Assembly: GCA_023427355.1 (NCBI GenBank)
Contig: JAEZBK010000319.1
Span: 1-10,716, forward strand
Length of the DNA: 10,716 nucleotides
Direction: 5' to 3'
Source: Pseudomonadota bacterium
GTDB taxonomy: Bacteria; Pseudomonadota; Alphaproteobacteria; Micropepsales; Micropepsaceae
Shown here piece after piece: positions 1 to 8,059 of this stretch. Both the position numbers and the translations under genes were made by a program. Numbering within the stretch: position 1 is the first letter of the stretch; each line of letters starts with the position of its first letter. Under the pieces are notes generated by a model that was not told where the DNA came from, searched no databases, and saw only the letters and a program-made list of their open reading frames with translations.

Positions 1-12
1 TTCAGGGGGTGA

Positions 13-450
13 TTACTGCGCGGCAGCCTGCTGACCGGCAGCCGGGAACATGAGCGTCACTTCCTTCTGCGCGCCCGCCCCCAGGTTGAAGCTGGCGCTG
101 CGGGTCGCAGGACCGCTCTCGGCCACCATGGCGGTGGCGGCATAGTTCCCCGCCGGGCCCTTCAGCAGCAGCCAGGGGGCGCCGCAATGGGTCTTCAGCA
201 CTTCCTTGCCGTCCCGGGTGACGGTGAAATGGGCATTCGCCAGGTTTTCACCGGCCCCATTGGCCAGCACGAGCTTGACGGGATAGTTCGCCCATTCGGG
301 ATTGTCCTTGGCCGAACCGACGCCCGTGCAGACGGCAGTGACGTCGCCCACGGTGAAAGGTTCATCCATGGCCGCGAAGGCGGCGGTGGCGGCGCCAACA
401 ACGCCAAGGGCGACGGCGAGCGGGGCGACGGAGAACAGGAAGCTGCGCAT
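13..450 (-). CDS. Small secreted protein of unknown function, carboxypeptidase-regulatory-like beta fold
   Basis: Predicted 145-residue exported protein. Residues 1-27 form a signal peptide: Met-Arg, a hydrophobic Ala/Val/Leu core, then an Ala-Phe-Ala-Ala cleavage region. The mature part alternates short hydrophobic strands (VKLVLAN near 58-64, HFTVTRDGKEV near 74-84, PWLLLKGPAGNY near 92-103). The Gly-Pro-Trp segment followed by Pro-Ala-Gly-Asn-Tyr resembles small periplasmic proteins with a carboxypeptidase regulatory-like beta sandwich. Cys41 and Cys89 are the only cysteines and could form a disulfide after export. I chose the ATG at 450 because it starts the signal peptide and has a GGAG (463-460) nine bases upstream; an upstream ATG at 546 would add 32 residues and bury the signal peptide. 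The gene is divergent from glnD. No catalytic motif is visible, so only export and fold class are proposed. Confidence 0.75.
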   Translation of the reverse strand: MRSFLFSVAPLAVALGVVGAATAAFAAMDEPFTVGDVTAVCTGVGSAKDNPEWANYPVKLVLANGAGENLANAHFTVTRDGKEVLKTHCGAPWLLLKGPAGNYAATAMVAESGPATRSASFNLGAGAQKEVTLMFPAAGQQAAAQ

Positions 451-507
451 GGGGTGGATCTCCAGGGGCTGCCTTTCTAACCCTGCAAGTCCCTTCCGGT
501 TCCCGGT

Positions 508-536
508 TTCCCTTCCCGGCCCCCGCCAACTATGAT
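508..536 (+). promoter_or_regulatory. Candidate promoter of glnD
   Basis: TATGAT at 531-536 matches the -10 consensus at five of six positions. With a 17-base spacer the -35 position falls on TTCCCT (508-513), which is a poor match. Transcription would start near 543, leaving about 19 bases of leader containing the GGAGG at 550-554 and the TTG start at 562. This is inference from sequence only; the -10 is good and the -35 weak. Confidence 0.4.
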
Positions 537-549
537 CCGCCCCCATTTC

Positions 550-554
550 GGAGG
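550..554 (+). promoter_or_regulatory. Ribosome binding site that fixes the glnD start
   Basis: GGAGG lies seven bases before the TTG at 562-564. This is the best Shine-Dalgarno sequence in the window and lies downstream of the competing ATG at 532, so it can serve only the TTG. Confidence 0.7.
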
Positions 555-561
555 TTCCACC

Positions 562-3321
562 TTGGGCCTGGAGAAGCCGCAGGTTTCCAACCTGACGCTT
601 GGCGACCTGCTGGACGCCGGGGCGCTTTCACGCGCGTTGGCAGAGGTATCCGCCGCGCAGGCGGAGCCGCCGGCCCGCAGGCAGGCGGCCCTCATCGTCC
701 TCAAGGGAGCCTTCACCGAAGGCCGCGCCCGGGTGCGCAAAGCCGTGGAAGAGAACGGGCTGGAGGGGCTCCCCGCCGCGCGCGCCCTCTCCGCACTGCA
801 GGATGCCATCATCACCCACATCCATGCCTTCGCCCTGACCCATCTGGGCGTACGTGGCGATAAGATCGCAGTGGCCGCAACCGGGGGCTATGGCCGCGGT
901 GAACTGGCACCGGGCTCGGACATAGACCTCCTGTTCCTGCGCGCTGCGCGCCCAGTCCCTGGCGGTGACGGGGTCATCGAGTTCATTCTCTACATGCTTT
1001 GGGATCTTGGCCTGAAGGTTGGCCATGCCAGCCGCAGCGTGGCGGAGGCCCTGCGCCTGTCACGGACCGACGTCACCATTGCCACGGCTATGCTGGAAGC
1101 CCGCTATCTGTGCGGCGACAAAAGCCTGTTCGACGAACTGCGAAAGAAATTCTGGGACGATGCGGCCGCCAATGGCCGCGACTTTGTGGAAGCCAAGCTG
1201 GCCGAACGCAAGGCGCGCCATACCCGCCAGGGCGAAAGCCGTTATCTGGTCGAACCCAACATCAAGGAAAGCAAAGGCGGCCTGCGTGACCTGCAGACCC
1301 TCTACTGGATCGGCAAGTATCTTTATCGTGTTGAAAACGCCGCGGACCTTGTGGAACACAACGTCTTCAGCAAGGACGAGTTCAAGATTTTCCAGAAGGC
1401 GGAAGCCTTTCTATGGAATGTCCGCGTGCATCTGCATTATCTGCTGGACCGCGCCGAGGAGCGACTGTCCTTCGATGTGCAACCCGCCCTGTCCGCGGCG
1501 CTGGGCTGCACCGACGCTGAAAAGCCTCGCCGCGCGGTGGAAGCCTTCATGCGCGCCTATTTCCTCGTGGCGAAGGATGTCGGGGATCTCACCCGCATCT
1601 TCATCGCCGCGCTCGAGGAACAACATCGCAAGCCACGCCCCTCCTTGCGCCGGATACTGCCGGGTTTCCTCAGGCAGCGCAGCCCTGAGGATGATTTCTA
1701 TGTCGAAAACGGGCGGCTGAGCGCCAATCCGGCAATCTTCAGGGCAGACCCCGCCAATCTGATACGGCTGTTCCATGTGGCCGACACCAAGCAGGTGGAC
1801 ATCCATCCCGCCACCCTGCGCAGCGTGACGCGCGCGCTGGACCTGATCACGGACAGGGTTCGCGAGGATCCAGCCGCAAACCGCGCTTTCCTCGAAACGC
1901 TTTCTTCCCGCAACGATCCGGAACGTGCACTGCGTCTCATGAACGAGGCCGGTGTCTTGGGGCGCTTCATTCCCGAATTTGGTCATGCCGTGGGCTTGAT
2001 GCAGTTCAACATGTATCACCACTATACTGTGGATGAGCACCTGATCCGCGCCATTGGCAATATCGCCGCGATCGAACGTGGTGAGATGACAGAGGAACAC
2101 CCACTCACCAGTGACGTAATCAAGCGCATCAAGTCACGGGAAGCGCTTTATTGCGCCGTCCTGCTGCATGACATGGCAAAGGGCCTGCCAGGCGATCACA
2201 GCCTTGTGGGGGCTGCGATTGCCGAGTCACTCTGCCCTCGCCTGGGCCTGTCGGACAGCGATACCCGCGCTGTTGCCTGGCTGGTGAAAAATCATCTGGT
2301 CATGAGCGACACTGCCCAGCGCCGTGATGTTTCCGATCCCAAGACCGTGCGCGATTTTGTGGCGCTGGTGCAGACCCCGGAAATGCTCAGGCTGCTGCTG
2401 ATATTGACCGTTTGCGACATTCGCGCCGTGGGCCCGGGGGTTTTCAACGGCTGGAAAGGCCAATTGCTGCGCGAACTCTATTACGCCGCTGAAAACATGA
2501 TGACCGGCGGCGACCAGGCGCCCGCGCGTGGTGCGCGCGTTGCCGCCGCGCGCGAAGCGTTGGCAGCGCGACTGCAGGACCTTACTCCACAGCAGCGAGA
2601 GCGGGCCCTAACCCGTCATTATGACAATTACTGGCTGGCCTTCGAACCGGAAGAACAGGAGCGCCATGCCCGGTTGATGGCCACGGCGGATGCCGGTGGC
2701 GAGCTGCTGGTGCTGGCGGCAGAAAGCAACACCTTCCGCGCCGTGACCGAGATACTGCTTTACACACCCGACCATGCGGGCCTCTTCAGCCAACTCGCCG
2801 GCGCCATCGCCATGTCCGGCGGCAGCATCGTTGACGCAAAGGCTTTCACCACCACCGATGGCTTCGCGCTCGATGTCTTTTCCGTCCAGGATGCCGACGG
2901 GGAAGCCTTTGGCGACAAGGAGCGGCTGATGCGCCTGCGCCAGTCCATTGAAAAGACCCTCCGTGGGCAAGTCTGGCCGCGCAAGGCGCTGGAAGGGAAA
3001 CAGCAGCGCAGCAAGGCCAGCGCCTTTCGCATCAAGCCCAAGGTTCTGTTCGATAACGACGCCTCGCAACTCGCCACGGTGGTGGAGGTCGAGTGCTTGG
3101 ACCGGCCCGGGCTGCTTTATGACATTACCCAGGCCATCTTCGAGTCAGGCCTGTCCATCTCGACTTCGATGGTAGCGACCTATGGCGAGAAGGCGGTGGA
3201 CGTTTTCTACATTCGCGACGGTTTCGGTCACAAGATCACGCATCCGGCCCGGCTGGCGGCGATCGAGGCCCGTCTGACGGCTGCACTTGGTGGAGCCGCT
3301 GCCACCAAGCCTGCCGCTTGA
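562..3321 (+). CDS. glnD: Bifunctional [protein-PII] uridylyltransferase / uridylyl-removing enzyme
   Basis: GlnD senses glutamine and adds or removes UMP on PII proteins (GlnB/GlnK), setting glutamine synthetase activity and nitrogen gene expression; it is cytoplasmic. From the TTG start the protein has 919 residues, normal for alphaproteobacterial GlnD. The nucleotidyltransferase domain shows GGYGRGEL at 108-115 and SDIDLL at 119-124 with its metal-binding aspartates. The HD hydrolase domain has the His-Asp pair at 536-537 (LLHDMAKG), preceded by a His-rich MYHHYTVDEH segment near 484-493. Two C-terminal ACT domains follow, near 728-800 and 838-910; both contain the Asp-x-(Pro/Ala)-Gly-Leu type turn expected for glutamine binding. 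TTG at 562 is preferred because of its GGAGG; the ATG at 532 would add ten residues but has no ribosome site and sits in the -10 box. trpS follows after 33 bases. Confidence 0.96.
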   Translation: MGLEKPQVSNLTLGDLLDAGALSRALAEVSAAQAEPPARRQAALIVLKGAFTEGRARVRKAVEENGLEGLPAARALSALQDAIITHIHAFALTHLGVRGDKIAVAATGGYGRGELAPGSDIDLLFLRAARPVPGGDGVIEFILYMLWDLGLKVGHASRSVAEALRLSRTDVTIATAMLEARYLCGDKSLFDELRKKFWDDAAANGRDFVEAKLAERKARHTRQGESRYLVEPNIKESKGGLRDLQTLYWIGKYLYRVENAADLVEHNVFSKDEFKIFQKAEAFLWNVRVHLHYLLDRAEERLSFDVQPALSAALGCTDAEKPRRAVEAFMRAYFLVAKDVGDLTRIFIAALEEQHRKPRPSLRRILPGFLRQRSPEDDFYVENGRLSANPAIFRADPANLIRLFHVADTKQVDIHPATLRSVTRALDLITDRVREDPAANRAFLETLSSRNDPERALRLMNEAGVLGRFIPEFGHAVGLMQFNMYHHYTVDEHLIRAIGNIAAIERGEMTEEHPLTSDVIKRIKSREALYCAVLLHDMAKGLPGDHSLVGAAIAESLCPRLGLSDSDTRAVAWLVKNHLVMSDTAQRRDVSDPKTVRDFVALVQTPEMLRLLLILTVCDIRAVGPGVFNGWKGQLLRELYYAAENMMTGGDQAPARGARVAAAREALAARLQDLTPQQRERALTRHYDNYWLAFEPEEQERHARLMATADAGGELLVLAAESNTFRAVTEILLYTPDHAGLFSQLAGAIAMSGGSIVDAKAFTTTDGFALDVFSVQDADGEAFGDKERLMRLRQSIEKTLRGQVWPRKALEGKQQRSKASAFRIKPKVLFDNDASQLATVVEVECLDRPGLLYDITQAIFESGLSISTSMVATYGEKAVDVFYIRDGFGHKITHPARLAAIEARLTAALGGAAATKPAA

Positions 3322-3354
3322 TGGCGGCCAACAGCTTCGCTATTTGAGCCACCC

Positions 3355-4362
3355 ATGAACCACAAATCCCTCGTCCTGTCGGGCATGCAGCCCACCAACA
3401 CCCTGCATCTGGGCAATTACCTGGGTGCACTGAAAAACTGGGTGAAGATGCAGGACCAGATGCCCTGTCTTTTCTGCGTGGTGGACATGCATGCCATCAC
3501 CGTCGATCAGGAGCCTGCGGAACTGACCCGCGCGACGCGCGAGGTAACGGCTGCTTATATCGCCGGCGGGATTGATCCGGCACGCTCGCCCATCTTCAAC
3601 CAGGCGCAGGTTCCGGAGCATGCCGAGCTGGCCTGGATCTTCAACTGCGTGGCGCGCCTTGGCTGGCTGGATCGCATGACCCAGTTCAAGGAGAAATCGG
3701 GCAAGCACAAGGAACGTGCCAGTGTGGGCCTCTATACCTACCCGGTTCTGATGGCTGCCGACATTCTGGTCTACAAGGCAACGCATGTTCCGGTGGGCGA
3801 GGACCAGAAGCAGCACTTGGAACTGGCGCGCGACATCGCGGGAAAATTCAACAACGACTTCCAGGCACCGGATTTCTTTCCCCAGCCTGAGCCGGTGATC
3901 CTGGGACCGGGTACGCGTGTGATGTCCTTGCGGGATGGTACAAAGAAAATGTCCAAGTCGGACGAAAGCGACCTGTCGCGCATCAACCTGACCGATGACG
4001 CCGACGCCATTGCGAACAAAATTCGTCGCGCCAAGACCGATCCCAATCCGCTGCCGGAGAACAAGGATGGGCTGGCAGGCCGTCCGGAAGCAGAAAATCT
4101 GCTCTCCATCTACGCCGCTTTGTCAGACCGGAAACTGGAGGATGTGATCGGTGAATTCGCCGGCAAGCAGTTCTCCGAATTCAAGAACGCGTTGGCCGAC
4201 CTGACCGTGGCGCAACTTTCACCCATAGCGGGTGAAATGCGACGTCTCTTGGCCGATCCGGAGCAGATTGACGGCATCCTGCGCGACGGCGCACAAAGGG
4301 CGCGGGCCATTGCGGCGCCGATCGTGGCGGAAACCAAGAAGCTGGTGGGTTTCATCACTTGA
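3355..4362 (+). CDS. trpS: Tryptophan--tRNA ligase
   Basis: Class I aminoacyl-tRNA synthetase that activates tryptophan with ATP and loads tRNA-Trp in the cytoplasm. At 335 residues it has the usual length of bacterial TrpRS. The HIGH-type signature appears as TLHLGN at 16-21 after SGMQPTN, and the second signature is an intact KMSKS at 198-202. Between them lies the family segment [15 protein letters not shown] near 148-162, and the C-terminal anticodon-binding helical part is complete. The ATG at 3355 starts directly before the first strand ([10 protein letters not shown]). Upstream there is only a weak GAG-type ribosome site. It is 33 bases from glnD, and its TGA overlaps the TTG of the following reductase in TTGA, suggesting translational coupling. 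In many alphaproteobacteria murJ lies between glnD and trpS; here it does not. Confidence 0.97.
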   Translation: MNHKSLVLSGMQPTNTLHLGNYLGALKNWVKMQDQMPCLFCVVDMHAITVDQEPAELTRATREVTAAYIAGGIDPARSPIFNQAQVPEHAELAWIFNCVARLGWLDRMTQFKEKSGKHKERASVGLYTYPVLMAADILVYKATHVPVGEDQKQHLELARDIAGKFNNDFQAPDFFPQPEPVILGPGTRVMSLRDGTKKMSKSDESDLSRINLTDDADAIANKIRRAKTDPNPLPENKDGLAGRPEAENLLSIYAALSDRKLEDVIGEFAGKQFSEFKNALADLTVAQLSPIAGEMRRLLADPEQIDGILRDGAQRARAIAAPIVAETKKLVGFIT

Positions 4363-5108
4363 AGAATGTTCTTGTCACCGGTGCCGCGAAACGGCTGGGG
4401 CGCGCGATCGCCCTGGACCTGGCGGCCGAAGGCTGGAACGTGGCACTGCACTATAATAGCAGCGAGAAGGACGCACAGGCCGTTGCAGCCGCCGTGGCAG
4501 CACAGGGAGGTGAGACCGTGTTGCTTGGGGCAGACCTGTCCAAGGAAGCGGACGTCCAAGCGCTTGTATCGCGTGCCGCAGATGTCATTGGCCCGCTTAC
4601 CGCACTGATCAATTCCGCCTCTATTTTCGAGAACGACGATTGGCAGAGTGCGGACCGAAGAAGCTGGGACACCCACATGGAAGTAAACCTGCGCGCGCCA
4701 TTGGTGCTGTCGCAGGAATTTGCCACGCGATTGCCGGCGGGCGAACAGGGCAACATCATCAATATCATTGACCAGCGGGTGCTGAAGCCGAATCCACAAT
4801 TCCTGTCCTACAGCCTGTCCAAGGCAGGATTGTACTGGCTGACCACCACGCTGGCGCAAGGCATGGCGCCGCGCGTTCGCGTGAATGCAGTGGGACCGGG
4901 CCCGGTCCTGCGCAACCAACGCCAGTCGGCCGAGGATTTCGACCGCCAGCGTGATGCAACGCTGCTGGGTCACGGTGCCGACCCGGCCGATATCTGCGCC
5001 GCCGTGCGCTATCTGTTGGCGGCACCCGCCGTGACAGGCCAGATGATTGCTGTGGATGGAGGACAGCACCTGATCTGGCAAACCCCTGATGTGATGGTAA
5101 GGGAATGA
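4359..5108 (+). CDS. SDR-family pteridine reductase, FolM/PTR1-like
   Basis: Short-chain dehydrogenase of 249 residues, probably an NADPH-dependent reductase of dihydropterins or dihydrofolate. The nucleotide-binding loop is TGAAKRLG at 7-14, the TGxxxRxG form typical of pteridine reductases. The usual NNAG is NSAS at 85-88. Where most SDRs carry the catalytic Ser, the sequence reads NIIDQ with Asp138; with Tyr151 and Lys155 (YSLSK) this gives the Asp-Tyr-Lys set of Leishmania PTR1, also compatible with E. coli FolM. The ending VDGGQHL resembles the FolM ending. The start is TTG at 4359: it overlaps the trpS stop, and the Rossmann strand KNVLVTG begins immediately after, so no later start is possible without breaking the fold. 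The next gene, folB, overlaps by four bases (ATGA), which supports a pterin role. Substrate preference cannot be read from the sequence. Confidence 0.85.
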   Translation: MKNVLVTGAAKRLGRAIALDLAAEGWNVALHYNSSEKDAQAVAAAVAAQGGETVLLGADLSKEADVQALVSRAADVIGPLTALINSASIFENDDWQSADRRSWDTHMEVNLRAPLVLSQEFATRLPAGEQGNIINIIDQRVLKPNPQFLSYSLSKAGLYWLTTTLAQGMAPRVRVNAVGPGPVLRNQRQSAEDFDRQRDATLLGHGADPADICAAVRYLLAAPAVTGQMIAVDGGQHLIWQTPDVMVRE

Positions 5109-5494
5109 CCAAGACAGAGCCCCGTATCGCCAGCGCCATGCGCGGCATCCGTCATGTCTTCATCCGCAACCTGGAACTTGCCGCCCATATCGGCGTCTAT
5201 CGCAACGAGGAAGGCCGCACCCAAAAGGTGCGGATCAACCTGGACCTGGCCACCGATGAGACAGGTGACGCCCAGGACATGCTGGAAAATGTGGTGGACT
5301 ACCACCAGATCGAGAAGCGGATTCGCGCCATCATTGCCGAGGGGCATGTCCGCCTGGCCGAAACCCTGGCCGAGCGCATCGCTGCCGCCTGCTTTGAAGA
5401 TGCGCGGGTGCGCACCGTGCGGGTTCGGGTAGAGAAACTCGAAGCCCTGACCGCTGCCGAAAGCGTCGGGATAGAAATAGAGCGGATGCGCTAA
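5105..5494 (+). CDS. folB: Dihydroneopterin aldolase
   Basis: Converts 7,8-dihydroneopterin to 6-hydroxymethyl-7,8-dihydropterin plus glycolaldehyde in folate synthesis; members of the family may also epimerise the substrate. The 129-residue protein has the expected single tunnelling-fold domain. Visible family signatures are HIGVYRNEEGRTQKV at 28-42, VDYHQI at 64-69 (Tyr66), LAETLAERIA at 84-93 with the substrate-anchoring Glu, and the catalytic-type Lys111 in VEKLEAL. About a dozen residues precede the fold, so a later start is possible, but the ATG at 5105 overlaps the reductase stop as ATGA, a standard coupling arrangement. The AAGGGA just before it is too close to be an ideal ribosome site. 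FolX (dihydroneopterin triphosphate epimerase) is the main alternative, since it shares this fold and E. coli pairs FolX with FolM function. Confidence 0.9.
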   Translation: MTKTEPRIASAMRGIRHVFIRNLELAAHIGVYRNEEGRTQKVRINLDLATDETGDAQDMLENVVDYHQIEKRIRAIIAEGHVRLAETLAERIAAACFEDARVRTVRVRVEKLEALTAAESVGIEIERMR

Positions 5495-5506
5495 TATATT
5501 GTCGTT

Positions 5507-7384
5507 ATGAGTTCCGACGCGCCCCATAGCCCTCCCTTGACCGGCGCAGCCCGCATCCAGGCCTATCTCAAGACCCTGCCCGACGCACCAGGCGTATATC
5601 GCATGATGAATGCGGCAGGTGACGTACTCTATGTCGGCAAGGCCAAGAGCCTGAAAAAACGGGTTGGCTCCTATGCTCAAGGCCGCGTCCATAGCGAACG
5701 CCTAACCCGCATGGTCGCCGAAACGGCGGAGATGCTGTTCGTAACCACGGCATCCGAGACCGAGGCACTGCTGCTAGAATCCAACCTGATCAAACGGCTC
5801 AAGCCCCGGTACAATGTCTCTTATCGCGATGACAAGAGCTTCCCCTACATTCTGCTGCGCCAGGACCACCCTTTTCCGCAATTGCTGAAGCATCGGGGTG
5901 CACGCACCAGCAAAGGGCACTATTACGGCCCCTTTGCTTCCGCCGGCGCGGTGACGCGCACCCTGAATACGTTGCAGCGGGCCTTCCTGCTGCGATCCTG
6001 TTCGGACTCTGTTTTTGACAGCCGGACACGCCCCTGTCTTTTGTTCCAGATCAAGCGATGCAGCGCCCCTTGTGTCCAGCGCATTGACGGCATGGGCTAC
6101 CAAGCTCTGGTGCAGGAAGCCGAAGCTTTTCTGGCAGGTCACAGCAGCACCGTGCAGGACGCGCTCAAAATTGAGATGGCCCAGGCGTCGGACGACATGG
6201 CGTTCGAACGTGCCGCCGGATTGCGCGATCGGCTGCGTGCCATGAGCCATGTTCAGGCGTCCCAAGGCATTAATCCCACCAGCTTCGAAGAAGCCGATCT
6301 CTTCGCCCTGCACAGTGAGGGTGGACAGGTCTGTATCCAAGTCTTCTTCTTTCGTGCCGGACAGAATTGGGGGAACAAGCCCTATTTCCCGCGTCAGCCG
6401 TTCGACATGGAGCCGCAGGAGGTTTTGGAAGCCTTTATCGGCCAGTTCTATGATGAGCGCACAGCTCCAAGACTATTGCTGGTTTCCCACCAGATGAAGG
6501 AAACGGCGCTCATGGTCGAGGCCCTCTCCACCCGCGCGGGCCACAGAGTTGAAATCACGCAACCGCAACGAGGAGAAAAGCGTGAGATCATGGAGCGCGC
6601 CCTTGCAAATGCGCGTGAGCAGTTGGGCCGGCGCATGGCCGAGAACGGCGCACAATCACAGTTGCTGGAAGGCGTGGCGGACGCCTTTGGCCTGGAATTA
6701 CCGCCTCGGCGGATCGAGGTGTACGACAACTCCCACATCCAGGGGGCTCACGCGCTGGGCGCCTTTATTGTCGCGGGGCCCGAAGGCTTTGAGAAGGCGC
6801 AGTACCGCAAGTTCAACATCAAGGCCGCCGACCTGGCGCCCGGCGATGACTATGCCATGATGCGCGAGGTTTTGAGCCGCCGCTTTGCCCGCATGGTCAA
6901 GGAGGAGTCCGAAGCCCCTGCGACTGACAAATGGCGGCGGCCGGACCTGGTGTTGATCGACGGGGGGCCGGGACAATTGGCGGTCGCAACGCAGGTTTTC
7001 GCCGACCTTGGAGTAGAGGATGTTGCCCTTGCCTCCATTTCCAAGGGTCCGGACCGCGATGCGGGCCGGGAACATTTCTATCTTCCTGGCAAGACGCCCT
7101 TCCGTCTCGAACCCAAGGACCCAGTCCTGTACTACCTGCAACGACTGCGTGATGAGGCCCACCGTTTCGTCATCGGGGGGCACCGCAAAAAACGAAGCCA
7201 AGCCATCGGCGCCAACCCGCTGGACGAAATCGCCGGCATCGGGGCGGGCCGAAAACGCGCCCTGTTGCAGCATTTTGGGTCGGCCAAGGCGGTATCGTCC
7301 GCCAGCCTGGCGGACCTTTCGGTCGTGGAGGGCGTAAGCGCCACGCTGGCGCGCAAGATTTTTGACTTTTTCCATCCCAACTAA
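5507..7384 (+). CDS. uvrC: UvrABC excinuclease subunit C
   Basis: UvrC makes the two incisions flanking a DNA lesion after UvrA/UvrB recognition. The 625-residue protein is complete. Domains in order: GIY-YIG nuclease near 23-105 (PGVYRM at 28-33, [10 protein letters not shown] at 40-49); a cysteine cluster C165, C177, C185, C189 matching the four-cysteine pattern known in UvrC; a UVR helix pair for UvrB binding near 215-248; the RNase H-like nuclease with Asp407 in VYDNSHIQG, Asp485 in [10 protein letters not shown] and His552 in DEAHRF; and a C-terminal double helix-hairpin-helix near 570-622. The ATG at 5507 is the first in this frame after the folB stop, 12 bases away, and no Shine-Dalgarno sequence precedes it. 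A TATATT at 5495-5500 lies just upstream. pgsA follows after 63 bases, a pairing common in alphaproteobacteria. Confidence 0.97.
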   Translation: MSSDAPHSPPLTGAARIQAYLKTLPDAPGVYRMMNAAGDVLYVGKAKSLKKRVGSYAQGRVHSERLTRMVAETAEMLFVTTASETEALLLESNLIKRLKPRYNVSYRDDKSFPYILLRQDHPFPQLLKHRGARTSKGHYYGPFASAGAVTRTLNTLQRAFLLRSCSDSVFDSRTRPCLLFQIKRCSAPCVQRIDGMGYQALVQEAEAFLAGHSSTVQDALKIEMAQASDDMAFERAAGLRDRLRAMSHVQASQGINPTSFEEADLFALHSEGGQVCIQVFFFRAGQNWGNKPYFPRQPFDMEPQEVLEAFIGQFYDERTAPRLLLVSHQMKETALMVEALSTRAGHRVEITQPQRGEKREIMERALANAREQLGRRMAENGAQSQLLEGVADAFGLELPPRRIEVYDNSHIQGAHALGAFIVAGPEGFEKAQYRKFNIKAADLAPGDDYAMMREVLSRRFARMVKEESEAPATDKWRRPDLVLIDGGPGQLAVATQVFADLGVEDVALASISKGPDRDAGREHFYLPGKTPFRLEPKDPVLYYLQRLRDEAHRFVIGGHRKKRSQAIGANPLDEIAGIGAGRKRALLQHFGSAKAVSSASLADLSVVEGVSATLARKIFDFFHPN

Positions 7385-7391
7385 GCCGACG

Positions 7392-7418
7392 GCCCACCCA
7401 AAAATCACGGGTGACGGC
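7392..7418 (+). other. Imperfect hairpin between uvrC and pgsA
   Basis: CACCC (7395-7399) pairs with GGGTG (7409-7413) around a nine-base loop. GCC (7392-7394) can pair with GGC (7416-7418) if two bases bulge. No T run follows, so it lacks the hallmark of an intrinsic terminator. It may be a processing or pausing structure, or chance. Confidence 0.25.
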
Positions 7419-7447
7419 ATTTGTGAGGCGTTCTAAAGTGCGCCGAC

Positions 7448-8059
7448 ATGCTCGCCCTGCCCAACGCCATTACTGTCCTGCGCATCCTGCTGGTTCCTGT
7501 CTTCGCCATCGCGTTTGTGATGCCGGGCGACGCCGCGCGGCTGATCGCGTTTTTCATATTCGCAATTGCCGGCGCCAGTGACTGGCTGGATGGCTTCGCT
7601 GCCCGCAAGCTCAATGCCGGATCCGATTTTGGCCGCATGCTCGATCCCATTGCCGACAAGGTACTGGTGGCGGTAGCGCTTATGATGCTGGTGGCCGAAG
7701 GCACGTTCAATGCAGTCCGCCCCGATGGCATGCTGAGCCTGCTCAAGCTGGCGCCCGCCGTCATCATTTTATCACGGGAAATCCTGGTTTCAGGCTTGCG
7801 GGAATTCCTGGCAGGCACACGCGTCAGCGTGCCTGTGACCGCCATCGCAAAGTTCAAGACCGCGGTCCAGATGGTCGCTATCGGGGCGATGATCCTGACA
7901 CCCCTGGCGCACAAATTCGTGCCAGGCATTCCGGCTTCGAGCTACGAGATCATCGCCTACGCCCTTCTGTGGATCGCAGCCGCCCTGACCGTGTATACGG
8001 GCGTGATCTATTTCCGAAATGGCATGGCGCATATCAGCACCGAGCCCAAGCCGCGCTAA
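7448..8059 (+). CDS. pgsA: CDP-diacylglycerol--glycerol-3-phosphate 3-phosphatidyltransferase
   Basis: Integral inner-membrane enzyme that joins CDP-diacylglycerol and glycerol-3-phosphate to give phosphatidylglycerophosphate, the committed step to phosphatidylglycerol and cardiolipin. The 203-residue protein carries the full CDP-alcohol phosphotransferase signature: Asp45, Asp48-Gly49, Ala52-Arg53, Gly62, Asp66 and Asp70, in the spacing DxxDGxxAR(x8)GxxxDxxxD. Hydrophobic segments surround it, including about 8-26, 31-43, 72-84 and a C-terminal pair near 165-190. The N-terminus LPNAITVLRI is characteristic of PgsA rather than phosphatidylserine synthase or cardiolipin synthase, and fixes the ATG at 7448. 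The upstream 63 bases show no strong ribosome site near the start. The TAA at 8057-8059 is followed at once by the ATG of the transporter, so the two are probably translated from one message. Confidence 0.93.
   Translation: MLALPNAITVLRILLVPVFAIAFVMPGDAARLIAFFIFAIAGASDWLDGFAARKLNAGSDFGRMLDPIADKVLVAVALMMLVAEGTFNAVRPDGMLSLLKLAPAVIILSREILVSGLREFLAGTRVSVPVTAIAKFKTAVQMVAIGAMILTPLAHKFVPGIPASSYEIIAYALLWIAAALTVYTGVIYFRNGMAHISTEPKPR

Noticed and set aside
480..502. A TTGCA with upstream GG on the minus strand, resembling a sigma-54 promoter for the small secreted gene
   Set aside because: The spacing between GG and GC is nine bases rather than ten and the -24 element lacks TGGCA, so it does not meet the sigma-54 pattern despite the tempting link to nitrogen control.
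1411..2100. A 229-codon minus-strand frame antisense to glnD
   Set aside because: It is a shadow of the conserved glnD reading frame, with no motif and no ribosome site.
4110..5081. A 323-codon minus-strand frame antisense to trpS and the reductase
   Set aside because: Both plus-strand genes are intact with catalytic motifs. The antisense translation is rich in His, Gln, Cys and Arg and matches no family.
7385..7447. Intrinsic terminator in the uvrC-pgsA gap
   Set aside because: A weak bulged hairpin is present but no T run follows, so it is listed only as a hairpin.
7409..7447. A separate pgsA promoter (GTGACG with TCTAAA)
   Set aside because: The spacer is only 15 bases and both hexamers are four-of-six matches, which is close to background in 63 bases.
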